In this document: piece by piece, positions 16,509 through 25,572 of the stretch
Layout: the number at the start of each line of letters is the position of its first letter
Position numbering within the stretch: the first letter of the stretch is position 1
Assembly: GCA_017745075.1 (NCBI GenBank)
Contig: JAGIAD010000028.1
Coordinates: forward strand, 62,001-126,000
Direction: 5' to 3'
DNA: 64,000 nucleotides
Origin: Sphingobacteriaceae bacterium
Lineage (GTDB): Bacteria; Bacteroidota; Bacteroidia; Sphingobacteriales; Sphingobacteriaceae
The notes under the pieces: model-generated
Databases searched by the model: none
What the model saw: only the letters and a program-made list of their open reading frames with translations
What the model was told of the DNA's origin: nothing
Program-made: the position numbers and the translations under genes

Positions 16509-19127
16509 TTAATGATGAGGGATAAAATTTTCGGCTTTTTCCAGAACAGTCTTTAAACCAGCTGGATTTTTACCCCCGGCCGTTGCATAAAAAGGCTGAC
16601 CACCTCCACCGCCCTGGATTTCTTTGCCCAGTTCGCGTACTATGTTTGAGGCGTTTAATCCCTTTTTAACCAAATGATCAGAAAGCATTACAGTTATGCC
16701 AGGCTTCCCATCAATTTCTGTTGTAAAAATAAGGAAAAGGTTATCGATCATGTCTTTTAAGGAGAAAGCCAGGTTTTTAACTGCTTCTGCACTTTGCAGG
16801 TCGATATGTTTTGCAATCAGGTTAATTCCGTTGATCCCTCTTACATGGTGTACAATTTCATGTTTTAAATTGTTTACACGTTCTAATGTCGATTTTTCGA
16901 TTTCTTTTTTCAGCTTTGCATTTTCATCCAATAAAGCCTGAACAGCTGCAGATAAGTCTTTGCTTCCGTTTAATAAAGTCTTTATGTGGCCTAATTCTCT
17001 TCTCTGATCGAGGAAAAACTGCTCTGCTTTATCAGCAGTAATGGCCTCTATACGGCGAACACCAGCTGCTACAGCACTTTCTGAAACAATTTTAAAAGAA
17101 CCGATCTGTCCGGTCGCTTTAACATGTGTACCACCGCAAAGTTCTTTAGAAAAATGATCGTCGAAAGTAATCACACGTACGAAATCGCCATATTTTTCAC
17201 CAAATAAAGCCGTTACACCACTTTCAATCGCATCCTGATATGGAACATTACGCTGTTCTTTCAACTTAATGTTTTGACGGATTTTTTGGTTTACAATCAC
17301 TTCAATCTGTGCTAATTCTTCATCAGTTACCTTTGCAAAGTGAGAAAAATCGAAGCGCAGGTAATCTGCATTTACCAATGAGCCTTTCTGGTTAACATGT
17401 TTGCCCAGCACCTGCTTAAGTGCCGCGTGCACTAAGTGTGTTGCAGAATGATTATCTTCTGTTAAAATACGTTTATCTTCATCCACAACCGCCCAAAACT
17501 TACCTTCTAAATTATCGGGCAATATATCAGTAAAATGAACGGTTAATCCGTTTTCCTTTTTAGTATCAGTAATATCTACCCAGAACTGGCGGCTATGGTC
17601 TTCTAAACGACCGGTATCGCCTACCTGTCCACCACTTTCGGCATAAAAAGGTGTTTGGCGTAGTACAATCTGATATTGCTCTTTGCCTTTGGCTTTTACT
17701 TTACGGTATTTTAGGATCTCTGTTTCAATTTCCAGATCGTCGTACCCTACAAATTCGCTTTGATCTTCTGCATTTACCACCACCCAATCGCCTGTATCAA
17801 TGGCTGTTGCGGCCCTACTGTCGTCTTTTTGCTTTTTCAATGCCTGCTCGTAACCTGCAAGATCAACACTCCAGCCTTTTTCCCTGGCCATTAGCTCGGT
17901 TAAATCGATCGGGAAACCGAAGGTATCTGATAATTCGAAGGCAAAAGCTCCTTCAACTACATTATTAGAAGCCTGATATTTTTCGAAACGCTGAATCCCG
18001 GTCGATAAGGTTCTCAGGAAAGAAACTTCTTCTTCCAAAACTACTTTCTGTACAAAATCCTGTTGTGAAATCAGCTCATCAAAAACCCCGGTAAACTGAC
18101 CGGCCAATAAAGGAACCAGCTGATTTAAAAATGGCTCTTTAAAGTTTAAAAAGGTATAAGCATAACGCACAGCCCGTCGTAAAATCCTGCGGATTACATA
18201 GCCTGCTTTATTATTAGATGGCAACTGGCCGTCGGCAATAACAAAAGAGATGGCGCGAATGTGATCTGCCATTACACGCATGGCGATATCAGTTTTCTCA
18301 TCAGCGCCGTATTTAATCCCTGCTTTATCAGAAATAAACTGAATCAGCGGCTGGAAAACATCAGTATCGTAATTAGATGTTTTATCCTGTAAAACACGCA
18401 CTAAACGTTCAAAGCCCATGCCCGTATCTACATGTTTTGCCGGTAAACTTTGCAATGAACCATCTTTTAAGCGGTTAAACTGCATAAATACGTTATTCCA
18501 GATCTCGATAACCTGCGGGTGATCGGCATTTACCAGCGAGGCACCATCTACCAGTGCTTTTTCTTCGTCGGTACGGCAATCTACGTGGATTTCAGAACAT
18601 GGTCCGCATGGTCCGGTATCGCCCATTTCCCAGAAATTGTCTTTTTTGTTTCCGGGTAAAATATGGCTTTCATCAACATATTGTTTCCAAATATCGTAAG
18701 CCTCCTGGTCTTTTTCCAGGCCTTCTTTTTCGTCGCCCTCGAAATAGGTAACATATAATTTTTCTTTCGGTATTTTATAAACTTCGGTCAATAATTCCCA
18801 GCTCCAAGCAATGGCTTCTTTTTTAAAATAATCGCCAAAGCTCCAGTTGCCCAGCATTTCGAACATGGTGTGGTGGTAAGTATCAATACCTACTTCTTCC
18901 AGGTCGTTATGTTTACCAGAAACGCGCAAGCAGCGTTGCGTATCTGCAACACGAGAATATTTTATAGCGGCCTCTCCTAAAAACAGATCTTTAAATTGGT
19001 TCATACCTGCATTGGTAAACATCAATGTAGGGTCGTTCTTAACCACAATCGGTGCTGAAGGAACAACATGGTGCTGTTTCGATTCAAAAAAACTAAGGAA
19101 TGCCTGTCTAATCTCTTTTGCTGTCAT
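16509..19127 (-). CDS. alaS: alanyl-tRNA synthetase
   Basis: Charges tRNA(Ala). The 872-residue protein shows all parts: a class II catalytic core (about 1-250, including HTMFEMLGNWSFGDYF and DTGMGFERL), a tRNA-recognition region, and an editing domain with the zinc-binding histidines of HSATHLVH and the Cys/His of ELCGGTHV (about 565-670). The C-terminal DHHA1 region (about 760-872) ends in GGGGGQPFYATAGGKNP. Length is normal. It is divergent from the small MerR gene, with about 115 bases between them. No T-box or other leader was seen. Confidence 0.98.
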   Translation of the reverse strand: MTAKEIRQAFLSFFESKQHHVVPSAPIVVKNDPTLMFTNAGMNQFKDLFLGEAAIKYSRVADTQRCLRVSGKHNDLEEVGIDTYHHTMFEMLGNWSFGDYFKKEAIAWSWELLTEVYKIPKEKLYVTYFEGDEKEGLEKDQEAYDIWKQYVDESHILPGNKKDNFWEMGDTGPCGPCSEIHVDCRTDEEKALVDGASLVNADHPQVIEIWNNVFMQFNRLKDGSLQSLPAKHVDTGMGFERLVRVLQDKTSNYDTDVFQPLIQFISDKAGIKYGADEKTDIAMRVMADHIRAISFVIADGQLPSNNKAGYVIRRILRRAVRYAYTFLNFKEPFLNQLVPLLAGQFTGVFDELISQQDFVQKVVLEEEVSFLRTLSTGIQRFEKYQASNNVVEGAFAFELSDTFGFPIDLTELMAREKGWSVDLAGYEQALKKQKDDSRAATAIDTGDWVVVNAEDQSEFVGYDDLEIETEILKYRKVKAKGKEQYQIVLRQTPFYAESGGQVGDTGRLEDHSRQFWVDITDTKKENGLTVHFTDILPDNLEGKFWAVVDEDKRILTEDNHSATHLVHAALKQVLGKHVNQKGSLVNADYLRFDFSHFAKVTDEELAQIEVIVNQKIRQNIKLKEQRNVPYQDAIESGVTALFGEKYGDFVRVITFDDHFSKELCGGTHVKATGQIGSFKIVSESAVAAGVRRIEAITADKAEQFFLDQRRELGHIKTLLNGSKDLSAAVQALLDENAKLKKEIEKSTLERVNNLKHEIVHHVRGINGINLIAKHIDLQSAEAVKNLAFSLKDMIDNLFLIFTTEIDGKPGITVMLSDHLVKKGLNASNIVRELGKEIQGGGGGQPFYATAGGKNPAGLKTVLEKAENFIPHH

Positions 19128-19243
19128 TTCAATATTATTGGAGGCAACAAAATTAAAATTTTATTGCGTTATTAAGGAAAAATCGACCTACATTTGAATA
19201 CTTTAATTAATCGATATAAAACACTCATAATCAAGCACAAGTT

Positions 19244-19579
19244 ATGCCGTATAAAGAAAGAGACATTAATAAAATGTATTATACCATGGGCGAGGTGACT
19301 GAAATGTTTAATGTAAACGCGTCGCAGATCCGTTTTTACGAAAAAGAATTCGATATCCTTCAGCCTAAGAAAAATAAGAAAGGCAACCGCTTGTTTACAC
19401 CCGAAGATATAGAAAACCTGAAGATCATCTTCAACCTCGTTGATGAAAAAGGCTTTACTTTAAAAGGTGCGAAGGAATACCTGAAAAATAATAAATCGGA
19501 TGTAAAGGAGAACCAGAAAATTATTGATTCATTAGAAAAATTGAAGAGTTTTTTGGTTCATCTGGCTGAAGAGCTCTAA
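19244..19579 (+). CDS. small MerR-family transcriptional regulator
   Basis: The 111-residue protein is essentially one MerR winged helix (about 12-85: YYTMGEVTEMFNVNASQIRFYEKEFDILQPKKNK, shown here in parts: the helix-turn-helix EVTEMFNV-x-x-S-x-IRFYE, then the wing KKNKKGNRLFTPEDIE). A short C-terminal helix for dimerisation follows. No Cys-rich metal site or drug-binding domain is present, so its ligand, if any, is not evident. Similar short MerR proteins are common in Bacteroidota. A TACATTTG -7 element lies at 19189-19196. Confidence 0.9.
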   Translation: MPYKERDINKMYYTMGEVTEMFNVNASQIRFYEKEFDILQPKKNKKGNRLFTPEDIENLKIIFNLVDEKGFTLKGAKEYLKNNKSDVKENQKIIDSLEKLKSFLVHLAEEL

Positions 19580-19727
19580 GCGTGCTGTTTCATTTATTAT
19601 CTGTTTTTCTCCATTAGTTTGAGTAATTAAAACATACATTTTTTGTAGTTTTTTAATTATTTCCCTATCTTAGGATCACCAATACAAAAATCACCCTATT
19701 TTTTATTAACCAGTTTAACTCCTGCTT

Positions 19728-19916
19728 ATGAAAATATGGTGTGCATTATTGCTCTTCTTTCTTCCCTGTTTTTTATTCTTCCAGAGCCATTTGGGTGACT
19801 ATTCTTTAGCTATAGTTAACCATTCAATCGTTGAGGCAAATCCTACTGGAATTGCACTGACCCCCAACCGTGAAATGACAACTAAATTTCTAACCGGAGG
19901 TGCTTATGCAGTTTAA
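19728..19916 (+). CDS. possible small membrane/secreted protein overlapping the HhH-barrel gene
   Basis: A 62-codon frame starts at an ATG and opens with a very hydrophobic segment (MKIWCALLLFFLPCFLFF), then a polar tail. Its last 11 bases overlap the start of the next gene, and the GGAGG in front of that gene lies inside it. It could be a translated leader that couples expression to the next gene, or a chance frame. I know no family for it. Codon use gives no clear verdict. Confidence 0.35.
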   Translation: MKIWCALLLFFLPCFLFFQSHLGDYSLAIVNHSIVEANPTGIALTPNREMTTKFLTGGAYAV

Positions 19917-21936
19917 AAGATTAATTGTTGGATTTGTAATGATCGGATTCATGGCAAATGCGCAAACCAGCACCCAGGAAACAGAAATACGTGATATTTT
20001 GGAGAGTATGGCTGAAAGTCTCCCCGATGATTATGATATGACCGAACTGGTTGAGGTATTGGAAAAATATCGGAAACACCCAATTAACCTGAACCATACT
20101 ACAGTTGAAGAATTAAAGACTTTGGTTTTCCTGTCGCCCTTGCAGATTGGTAATTTCTTTACATACATAAAGGAAAATGGTCAGCTTGAAGATGTGCTGG
20201 AATTACAAAGCATTGATGGATTTGATGTTAAAACCGTGAGTAACATCCTGCCATTTGTAACGGTGAACAATATCACTGAATATCAGCAACTCCGTTTTAA
20301 TAATATGGTGTACGCCGGTGAAAATGATTTGATGATGCGCTTCGCACAGACCTTACAAAAACAGAAGGGTTATAGAGATTTACCCGGCAACCGGTATTTA
20401 GGTTCGCCAGAAAGGTTTCAGATGCGCTACCGCTACAACTACAGCTCAATTCTATCAGCTGCTGTTACTTTTGACAAAGATGCTGGTGAAAAATTTATAG
20501 GCAAGCCTTTTGATTTCTATTCAGGCAATGTCACACTATTAAAATTAGGTAAGCTAAAAAAATTGGTAGTTGGCGATTATGCGTTGCAATTTGGGCAGGG
20601 ATTAACATTGTGGTCGGGTTTTTCTTTTGGCAAAGGGCCAGATGTAACCAGTGTAGCCAAAAAAGATTTAGGTTTAAGACCATATAATTCTACTAACGAA
20701 TTTTCTTTTTTTAGAGGAGGCGCAGCAACAATTAATTTGTTTAAGAACATAGATATTACTCCTTTTCTTTCATTTCGCAATCTTGATGCCAGTCAAAAAT
20801 TAGATTCAGGAGGGAATTTAATTCAGTCTACGATTAATCAGACCGGTTTGCATAGAACCCCTACAGAGATTAAGAATAAAGGTGTTTTGCCACAAAGGGT
20901 ATTGGGTGCAACAGTTCAATATGCCAAAAATGAATTTGCAGTTGGCGCAATTGCTTATCATACCCATTATAAGAACCGTTTTGTTACGCAAACAGCCGCT
21001 TACGACCGGTATAGTTTTACAGGCAAATCGTTAATCAACCTGGGGTTATTTTATAATTATACCTATAAAAATATGTATCTCTATGGCGAGGTGGCTAAAG
21101 GTTTAGGTGGTGGTGTTGCTTATATTAATGGTGTTCTCATGAGTTTGTCTCCGATAGTTTCTGCAGCTTTAACTCATCGTAACTATGCTAAAGATTACCA
21201 TAGTTTCTTTAATCAAGCGGTATCAGAATCAACCGAAGCAGTAAATGAAAAAGGATTGTATGTGGGCTTAAATGTTAATCCAAATAAACATTGGGCCTTT
21301 TCCTTCTATGGGGATTATTTTAGGTTCCCCTGGTTAAAATACCGTGTAGATGAGCCATCAAAAGGTTATGAACTCTTAACTCAGGCTGTTTATACACCGA
21401 GCAAAGCCTTTAAAGTTTTAGTTCGATTTAAAACAGAACGTAAACAACAAAATACCGATTTGGATGTTCCAGTAAATTTTTTAGATCATGTAAAAAGAGA
21501 GGGGTACCGGGCAGAAGCAACCTGGCAATTGAATCATAACTGGCAATTCCAAAACCGGATAGAGGTTTCCCAATATAAAAAAGGTAGTGCCAAAAGAGAA
21601 TTTGGTTACCTCGTTTATCAGGATATAGACTATTCGCCAATGTTTGCCAAACTAACAGGAAATGTGAGATTTGCCTATTTCAATACGCCAAGCTACAATA
21701 GCAGAATTTATGCTTATGAAGATGACGTTTTGTACAGTTTTGCTTTTGGAATGTATAATGGAAAGGGTTTTCGGACTTATTTAAATCTTAGATATAAAGT
21801 AATCAAGAAACTAAGTTTTTGGATTAGATATGGTTTGTTTGTTTATAATAATGTAGAAACAGTAGGCACTTACCTGGATGAAATTGAGGGCAATAAAAAA
21901 TCGGAAGTTAAAATTCAGTTACGCTATCAATTTTAA
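19906..21936 (+). CDS. outer-membrane beta-barrel with N-terminal ComEA-like helix-hairpin-helix
   Basis: I start at the ATG at 19906, which has GGAGG six bases upstream and a signal peptide (MQFKRLIVGFVMIGFMANAQ). Residues about 60-125 hold helix-hairpin-helix units of the ComEA/T2SK type (INLNHTTVEELKTLVFLSP and LQSIDGFDVKTVSNILPFV). Residues about 140-676 alternate as a beta-barrel and end in a terminal aromatic (QLRYQF), as outer-membrane proteins do. The next gene, comEC, begins after three bases. ComEA binds incoming DNA in other bacteria, so a role in DNA uptake across the outer membrane is a fair inference. I know no experimental proof for this fused form. Confidence 0.85.
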   Translation: MQFKRLIVGFVMIGFMANAQTSTQETEIRDILESMAESLPDDYDMTELVEVLEKYRKHPINLNHTTVEELKTLVFLSPLQIGNFFTYIKENGQLEDVLELQSIDGFDVKTVSNILPFVTVNNITEYQQLRFNNMVYAGENDLMMRFAQTLQKQKGYRDLPGNRYLGSPERFQMRYRYNYSSILSAAVTFDKDAGEKFIGKPFDFYSGNVTLLKLGKLKKLVVGDYALQFGQGLTLWSGFSFGKGPDVTSVAKKDLGLRPYNSTNEFSFFRGGAATINLFKNIDITPFLSFRNLDASQKLDSGGNLIQSTINQTGLHRTPTEIKNKGVLPQRVLGATVQYAKNEFAVGAIAYHTHYKNRFVTQTAAYDRYSFTGKSLINLGLFYNYTYKNMYLYGEVAKGLGGGVAYINGVLMSLSPIVSAALTHRNYAKDYHSFFNQAVSESTEAVNEKGLYVGLNVNPNKHWAFSFYGDYFRFPWLKYRVDEPSKGYELLTQAVYTPSKAFKVLVRFKTERKQQNTDLDVPVNFLDHVKREGYRAEATWQLNHNWQFQNRIEVSQYKKGSAKREFGYLVYQDIDYSPMFAKLTGNVRFAYFNTPSYNSRIYAYEDDVLYSFAFGMYNGKGFRTYLNLRYKVIKKLSFWIRYGLFVYNNVETVGTYLDEIEGNKKSEVKIQLRYQF

Positions 21937-21939
21937 GAA

Positions 21940-24027
21940 ATGTTTAAATCTGAATATGTTTTTGCCAGGATACTATTGCCCTTTCTTTTAGGCATCAGTG
22001 TTTTTTATTTCTTTCAGACGAGGGCAAATCTTCAGGTTTTGGCTGTAACGTTTGTTGTTGTTTTACTGAGCATTTTATTTCTAAATGCTGCCTATAAAAG
22101 ATTAAGTATATATCATTATAAAGGAACCATAGGTGTTTTATTGTTTATACTTTTTTTTAACCTTGGTGCTTTACTTTGCCTGCTCCATAACGAAAGTCTG
22201 AACCAGAGTTACTTTGCAAAAACTCCATGCAGCTATTTAAAAGTTTGGGTAAATAATGAACCCCAGCAAAGTGGTAATGTTGTGCGTTTTAAAGCAAAGG
22301 TATTATCAGGATACCGAAGAGATAAACCGATCCGCTTAACCGGACAGATGCTCATTTCCGTAAGATTGGATAGTATAAAACCAATCAAACTAAGCTATGG
22401 CGATGAAATTATTATCCCGGCCAGGTATACCGATGTGGAGCCTCCATATAACCCTGCAGAGTTTGATTTTAAAGCCTGGTTAGGCAGCCAGAATATTTAC
22501 CATCAGGCATTTATGGATCAGGATCATGTTGTGGTCAGCAAAAGTAATGTTGGTAACCCCATTATAAAGATGGCTTTAAATTTAAGCGAAAGGCAGGTTG
22601 CAAAATACCGAAGACTGATTAAAAGTGACGAGGCTTTTGCTGTGGCATCTACCCTTATTTTAGGCTATCGTGCCAATTTAAGTAAAGAAACTTTATCTGC
22701 ATATTCCAAAACAGGAACCATTCATGCTTTATCGGTATCGGGGGCACATGTAGCTATTATCTATGTCGTTTTAGATTTTCTGTTCTTCTTTTTGAATAAG
22801 AACCGGGCTTTAAAGATGCTGAAACTGCTGCTCATCTGTACTTTAATTTGGGGATATGCTTTGCTAACCGGATTATCGCCTTCAGTGGTGCGCGCTGCAA
22901 TTATGATTACTGTTTTAATCTTGGCGAAGGGTTTATCTAAAAAAACAAACGGCTATAATGTTCTGGCCTTCTCAGCCTTTTGTCAGCTGGTTTACAATCC
23001 ATTCTTAATCTGGGATGTTGGCTTCCAACTCTCCTATCTCGCCGTATTCGGGCTCATTTATCTTCAGCCTAAAATTTACAAGCTTCTTTATTCCGAACAT
23101 AACTGGATAGATAAATTATGGCGTTTCACTGCTATGTCTTTAGCCGCACAAGTAGTTACATTTCCATTAAGCATTTATTATTTCCACCAATTTCCGCTTT
23201 ACTTTCTCTTTGCGAATCTTTTCATCGCCATTCCATTGGTGTTAATGATGTATTTAGGAATTGTGATATTAATTCCACTATTCGGATTTCTGGCTCCGGT
23301 TTTCGAATGGATCATAAATTTTACCAATGCAGTACTGAAATGGATAGCCAGCCTGCCATATGCCAGCTTTTCATCAATCTGGATTAATTTGCCTGAGTTT
23401 ACCTTATTGAGCCTCTCCTTGAGCCTGTTTATTTATGCGTTGGAAAAATTCAATAAACAGCTTTTGTTCAGTGCCTTATTTTTATTTGTTTGTTACCAGC
23501 TTTTGGTTTTGCGAGATGACCTGAAAGCTTTTCACCAGAGGAAAATCATTTTCTTTTCGCTGAGGAAAAACTATGCAGCTGCTTTCATTAATGGAAAAGA
23601 AGCCGTTTTAATTTCAGATTTAAACAAAGAAGATAAAAATTATACCTTTTCTGTTGAGCCTGCATTAAACCAGTTGCAGGTGAATAAGATATCATTCATT
23701 AATACGAAAAAAGATAACATTTCAGGGCATTTTATATTAAAGAACAACCAGATTGCCTTTTTTCAGTATAAGATACTCTTACTTGATGAAAACCTGAAAG
23801 GTAAAAAGATAAATGGAAATGCTACTTTTTCGGGTATCTGGTTAAGTGGAAACACAAAATTTAATTTTGCCAATATAGGCACTGATATAAAATATAAAAC
23901 CGCCATAATAGACGCTACGAATAAAGATTATAGAATTCAGACCTTAAAAAAGGAACTCCATAATAATGGTGTAGAAGTACATGTTTTAAAGAAAAATAAA
24001 GCATATTTGGTACAACTAACACAATAA
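21940..24027 (+). CDS. comEC: ComEC/Rec2-family DNA-uptake channel
   Basis: Inner-membrane protein of 695 residues. It has an N-terminal soluble DUF4131-like domain (about 80-190) between membrane segments, then the Competence core (about 225-500) with TGTIHALSVSGAHVAIIYVV and LLTGLSPSVVRAAIM. The C-terminal part (about 525-695) is shorter than the metallo-beta-lactamase domain of Gram-positive ComEC, and I see no HxHxDH motif. It would carry single-stranded DNA into the cytoplasm during transformation. It sits three bases after the HhH-barrel gene and one base before the enoyl-CoA hydratase start, so the three are probably co-transcribed. Confidence 0.92.
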   Translation: MFKSEYVFARILLPFLLGISVFYFFQTRANLQVLAVTFVVVLLSILFLNAAYKRLSIYHYKGTIGVLLFILFFNLGALLCLLHNESLNQSYFAKTPCSYLKVWVNNEPQQSGNVVRFKAKVLSGYRRDKPIRLTGQMLISVRLDSIKPIKLSYGDEIIIPARYTDVEPPYNPAEFDFKAWLGSQNIYHQAFMDQDHVVVSKSNVGNPIIKMALNLSERQVAKYRRLIKSDEAFAVASTLILGYRANLSKETLSAYSKTGTIHALSVSGAHVAIIYVVLDFLFFFLNKNRALKMLKLLLICTLIWGYALLTGLSPSVVRAAIMITVLILAKGLSKKTNGYNVLAFSAFCQLVYNPFLIWDVGFQLSYLAVFGLIYLQPKIYKLLYSEHNWIDKLWRFTAMSLAAQVVTFPLSIYYFHQFPLYFLFANLFIAIPLVLMMYLGIVILIPLFGFLAPVFEWIINFTNAVLKWIASLPYASFSSIWINLPEFTLLSLSLSLFIYALEKFNKQLLFSALFLFVCYQLLVLRDDLKAFHQRKIIFFSLRKNYAAAFINGKEAVLISDLNKEDKNYTFSVEPALNQLQVNKISFINTKKDNISGHFILKNNQIAFFQYKILLLDENLKGKKINGNATFSGIWLSGNTKFNFANIGTDIKYKTAIIDATNKDYRIQTLKKELHNNGVEVHVLKKNKAYLVQLTQ

Positions 24028-24028
24028 T

Positions 24029-24805
24029 ATGGAAAATCTGGTTTTATATCAGGTTGCTGAAAGAATAGCAACGATAACGATCAACAGGCCCGAAAAGAAA
24101 AATGCACTAAACCCTCAGCTTATAGCCGAATTAACTTCTGCGTTTATCAAGGCATCAGAAGATGATCTTGTGAAAGTAGTGATATTAAATGCAAATGGCG
24201 ATGCTTTTAGTGCCGGTGCCGATTTAGCATACCTTCAGCAATTACAGGACAATACATTTGAAGAAAATGTTGCCGATTCTAATGCGCTGAAAAAACTCTT
24301 TACAACCATTTATTATCTGCCAAAGGTGGTTATTGCCCAGGTAGAAGGTCATGCCATTGCCGGCGGCTGTGGTTTGGCAACGATATGTGATATTATTTTT
24401 GCCACCCCTGAAAGTAATTTTGGCTATACTGAAGTAAAAATTGGTTTTGTACCCGCTATCGTTTCCTGTTTTTTAAAACAAAAGGTAAGCGAATCGGTTG
24501 CCAAGGAAATTTTACTCACCGGAAAAACTTTCTCTGCAGAGCAGGCACTTAAATATAATTTGATAAATTTTGTAACAAATTCATCCGATATTCATCAAAA
24601 AACAAGAGAATTTGCACTAAGTTTGTGTACAGGGAGTTCGGGTAATTCGTTAATGATTACTAAACAGCTGATTACCCAAACTGTTAATCCTTATTTGGAA
24701 AAGAGTTTAGAGACTGCGGTACAGATTAATGCCAGGGTAAGGGAAAGTGAAGATTTTAAAAAAGGAATCTCTTTATTTTTGAAAAAAGAAAAAATCAATT
24801 GGTAA
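24029..24805 (+). CDS. enoyl-CoA hydratase/isomerase family protein
   Basis: The 258-residue crotonase-fold enzyme has the oxyanion-hole signatures: NANGDAFSAGADLAYLQQL and HAIAGGCGLATICDIIFA. The active-site acid lies in FGYTEVKIGFVPA. This family hydrates or isomerises enoyl-CoA in fatty-acid or branched-chain amino-acid degradation. Only one of the two classic glutamates is clear, so the exact reaction (hydratase, isomerase or methylglutaconyl-CoA-type) cannot be fixed. It starts one base after the comEC stop, which suggests shared transcription rather than a shared task. Confidence 0.9.
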   Translation: MENLVLYQVAERIATITINRPEKKNALNPQLIAELTSAFIKASEDDLVKVVILNANGDAFSAGADLAYLQQLQDNTFEENVADSNALKKLFTTIYYLPKVVIAQVEGHAIAGGCGLATICDIIFATPESNFGYTEVKIGFVPAIVSCFLKQKVSESVAKEILLTGKTFSAEQALKYNLINFVTNSSDIHQKTREFALSLCTGSSGNSLMITKQLITQTVNPYLEKSLETAVQINARVRESEDFKKGISLFLKKEKINW

Positions 24806-24827
24806 ATAACTAAAACTTAAATAAAAA

Positions 24828-25475
24828 ATGTTCAAATCAATCAAAACTAGTATTGTAGCTTTAATCTTAGTAAGTACAGCTATAATTGCCCATGCACAAA
24901 AGAAAGTGGCTGAGGGTACCCTTGTATTTGCAGTAACTGCTAATGGTTCAACAACCGATATCAAGACCAAGTTTAATGGCAACTTAACCAAAATCGAAAT
25001 TGAAAATGGCCCTGCCATGGTTAACATCATTTCAAATACAGCTGATAAAACCGGTTTATTATTAATAGATGTTCCGGTAGCTCAAAAACAATTTGCGGTA
25101 AAGGTAAGTAAAGCAGAAACGGAAGCCCAGGAAGCCTTATTGCCAAAATATTCTGATTATAAAGCAACTGGCGAAAAACAGGTAATTGGTGGGCTTAATG
25201 CCGAAAAATATACTTATAAAGACGATAAAGGCGGATCGCATGAACTATGGGCAACAAAAGATGTGGATATTTCTGCCGTTACAAATGCCGGTTTCTTTAA
25301 AGGCTTAGGTGCACTTCCTGTAAAATACTCTGCAGTAATTAATGGCGTAAATTCAGACCTGGTTCTGAAATCTCTTTCTGAAGCTAAAGTAGGTGTCATT
25401 AGCACTGAAGTTCCTGCCGGTTATGAAGTAGTAACTATGGAAGAATTGAAAGCAATGCAGGGCGGTGGTGAATAA
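24828..25475 (+). CDS. secreted DUF4412-like protein
   Basis: The 215-residue protein has a clear signal peptide (MFKSIKTSIVALILVSTAIIAHAQ) and a mature beta-rich domain. The pattern TKFNGNLTKIEIENGPA, then NTADKTGLLLIDVP, resembles the DUF4412 family of periplasmic proteins in Bacteroidota. Function is unknown. It follows the enoyl-CoA hydratase by 22 bases and is ended by a strong terminator, so it may be the last gene of the HhH-barrel/comEC unit. Confidence 0.75.
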   Translation: MFKSIKTSIVALILVSTAIIAHAQKKVAEGTLVFAVTANGSTTDIKTKFNGNLTKIEIENGPAMVNIISNTADKTGLLLIDVPVAQKQFAVKVSKAETEAQEALLPKYSDYKATGEKQVIGGLNAEKYTYKDDKGGSHELWATKDVDISAVTNAGFFKGLGALPVKYSAVINGVNSDLVLKSLSEAKVGVISTEVPAGYEVVTMEELKAMQGGGE

Positions 25476-25498
25476 TTAGCCAATACCAGATAATTTAT

Positions 25499-25556
25499 AG
25501 CTTTTCAACTTTAGGCTTTTTATTTAAATTAGCCAAAAGTTGAAAAGCTTTTTTTA
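25499..25556 (+). terminator. strong terminator after the DUF4412-like gene
   Basis: Two 19-base arms (25499-25517 and 25531-25549, one mismatch) are followed by a T-run. It shows that the TTG at 25540, which falls in the right arm, is not the start of the next gene. Confidence 0.88.
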
Positions 25557-25572
25557 TGTCCAAAAACTAGAT

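Noticed and set aside
16281..16556. 91-codon rightward frame
   Set aside because: Overlaps paralogue 2 and the terminator and runs into alaS; no independent start signal.
25540..25572. Longer start for the S9 peptidase (TTG)
   Set aside because: Lies in the right arm and T-run of a terminator; the ATG at 25573 begins a clean signal peptide.
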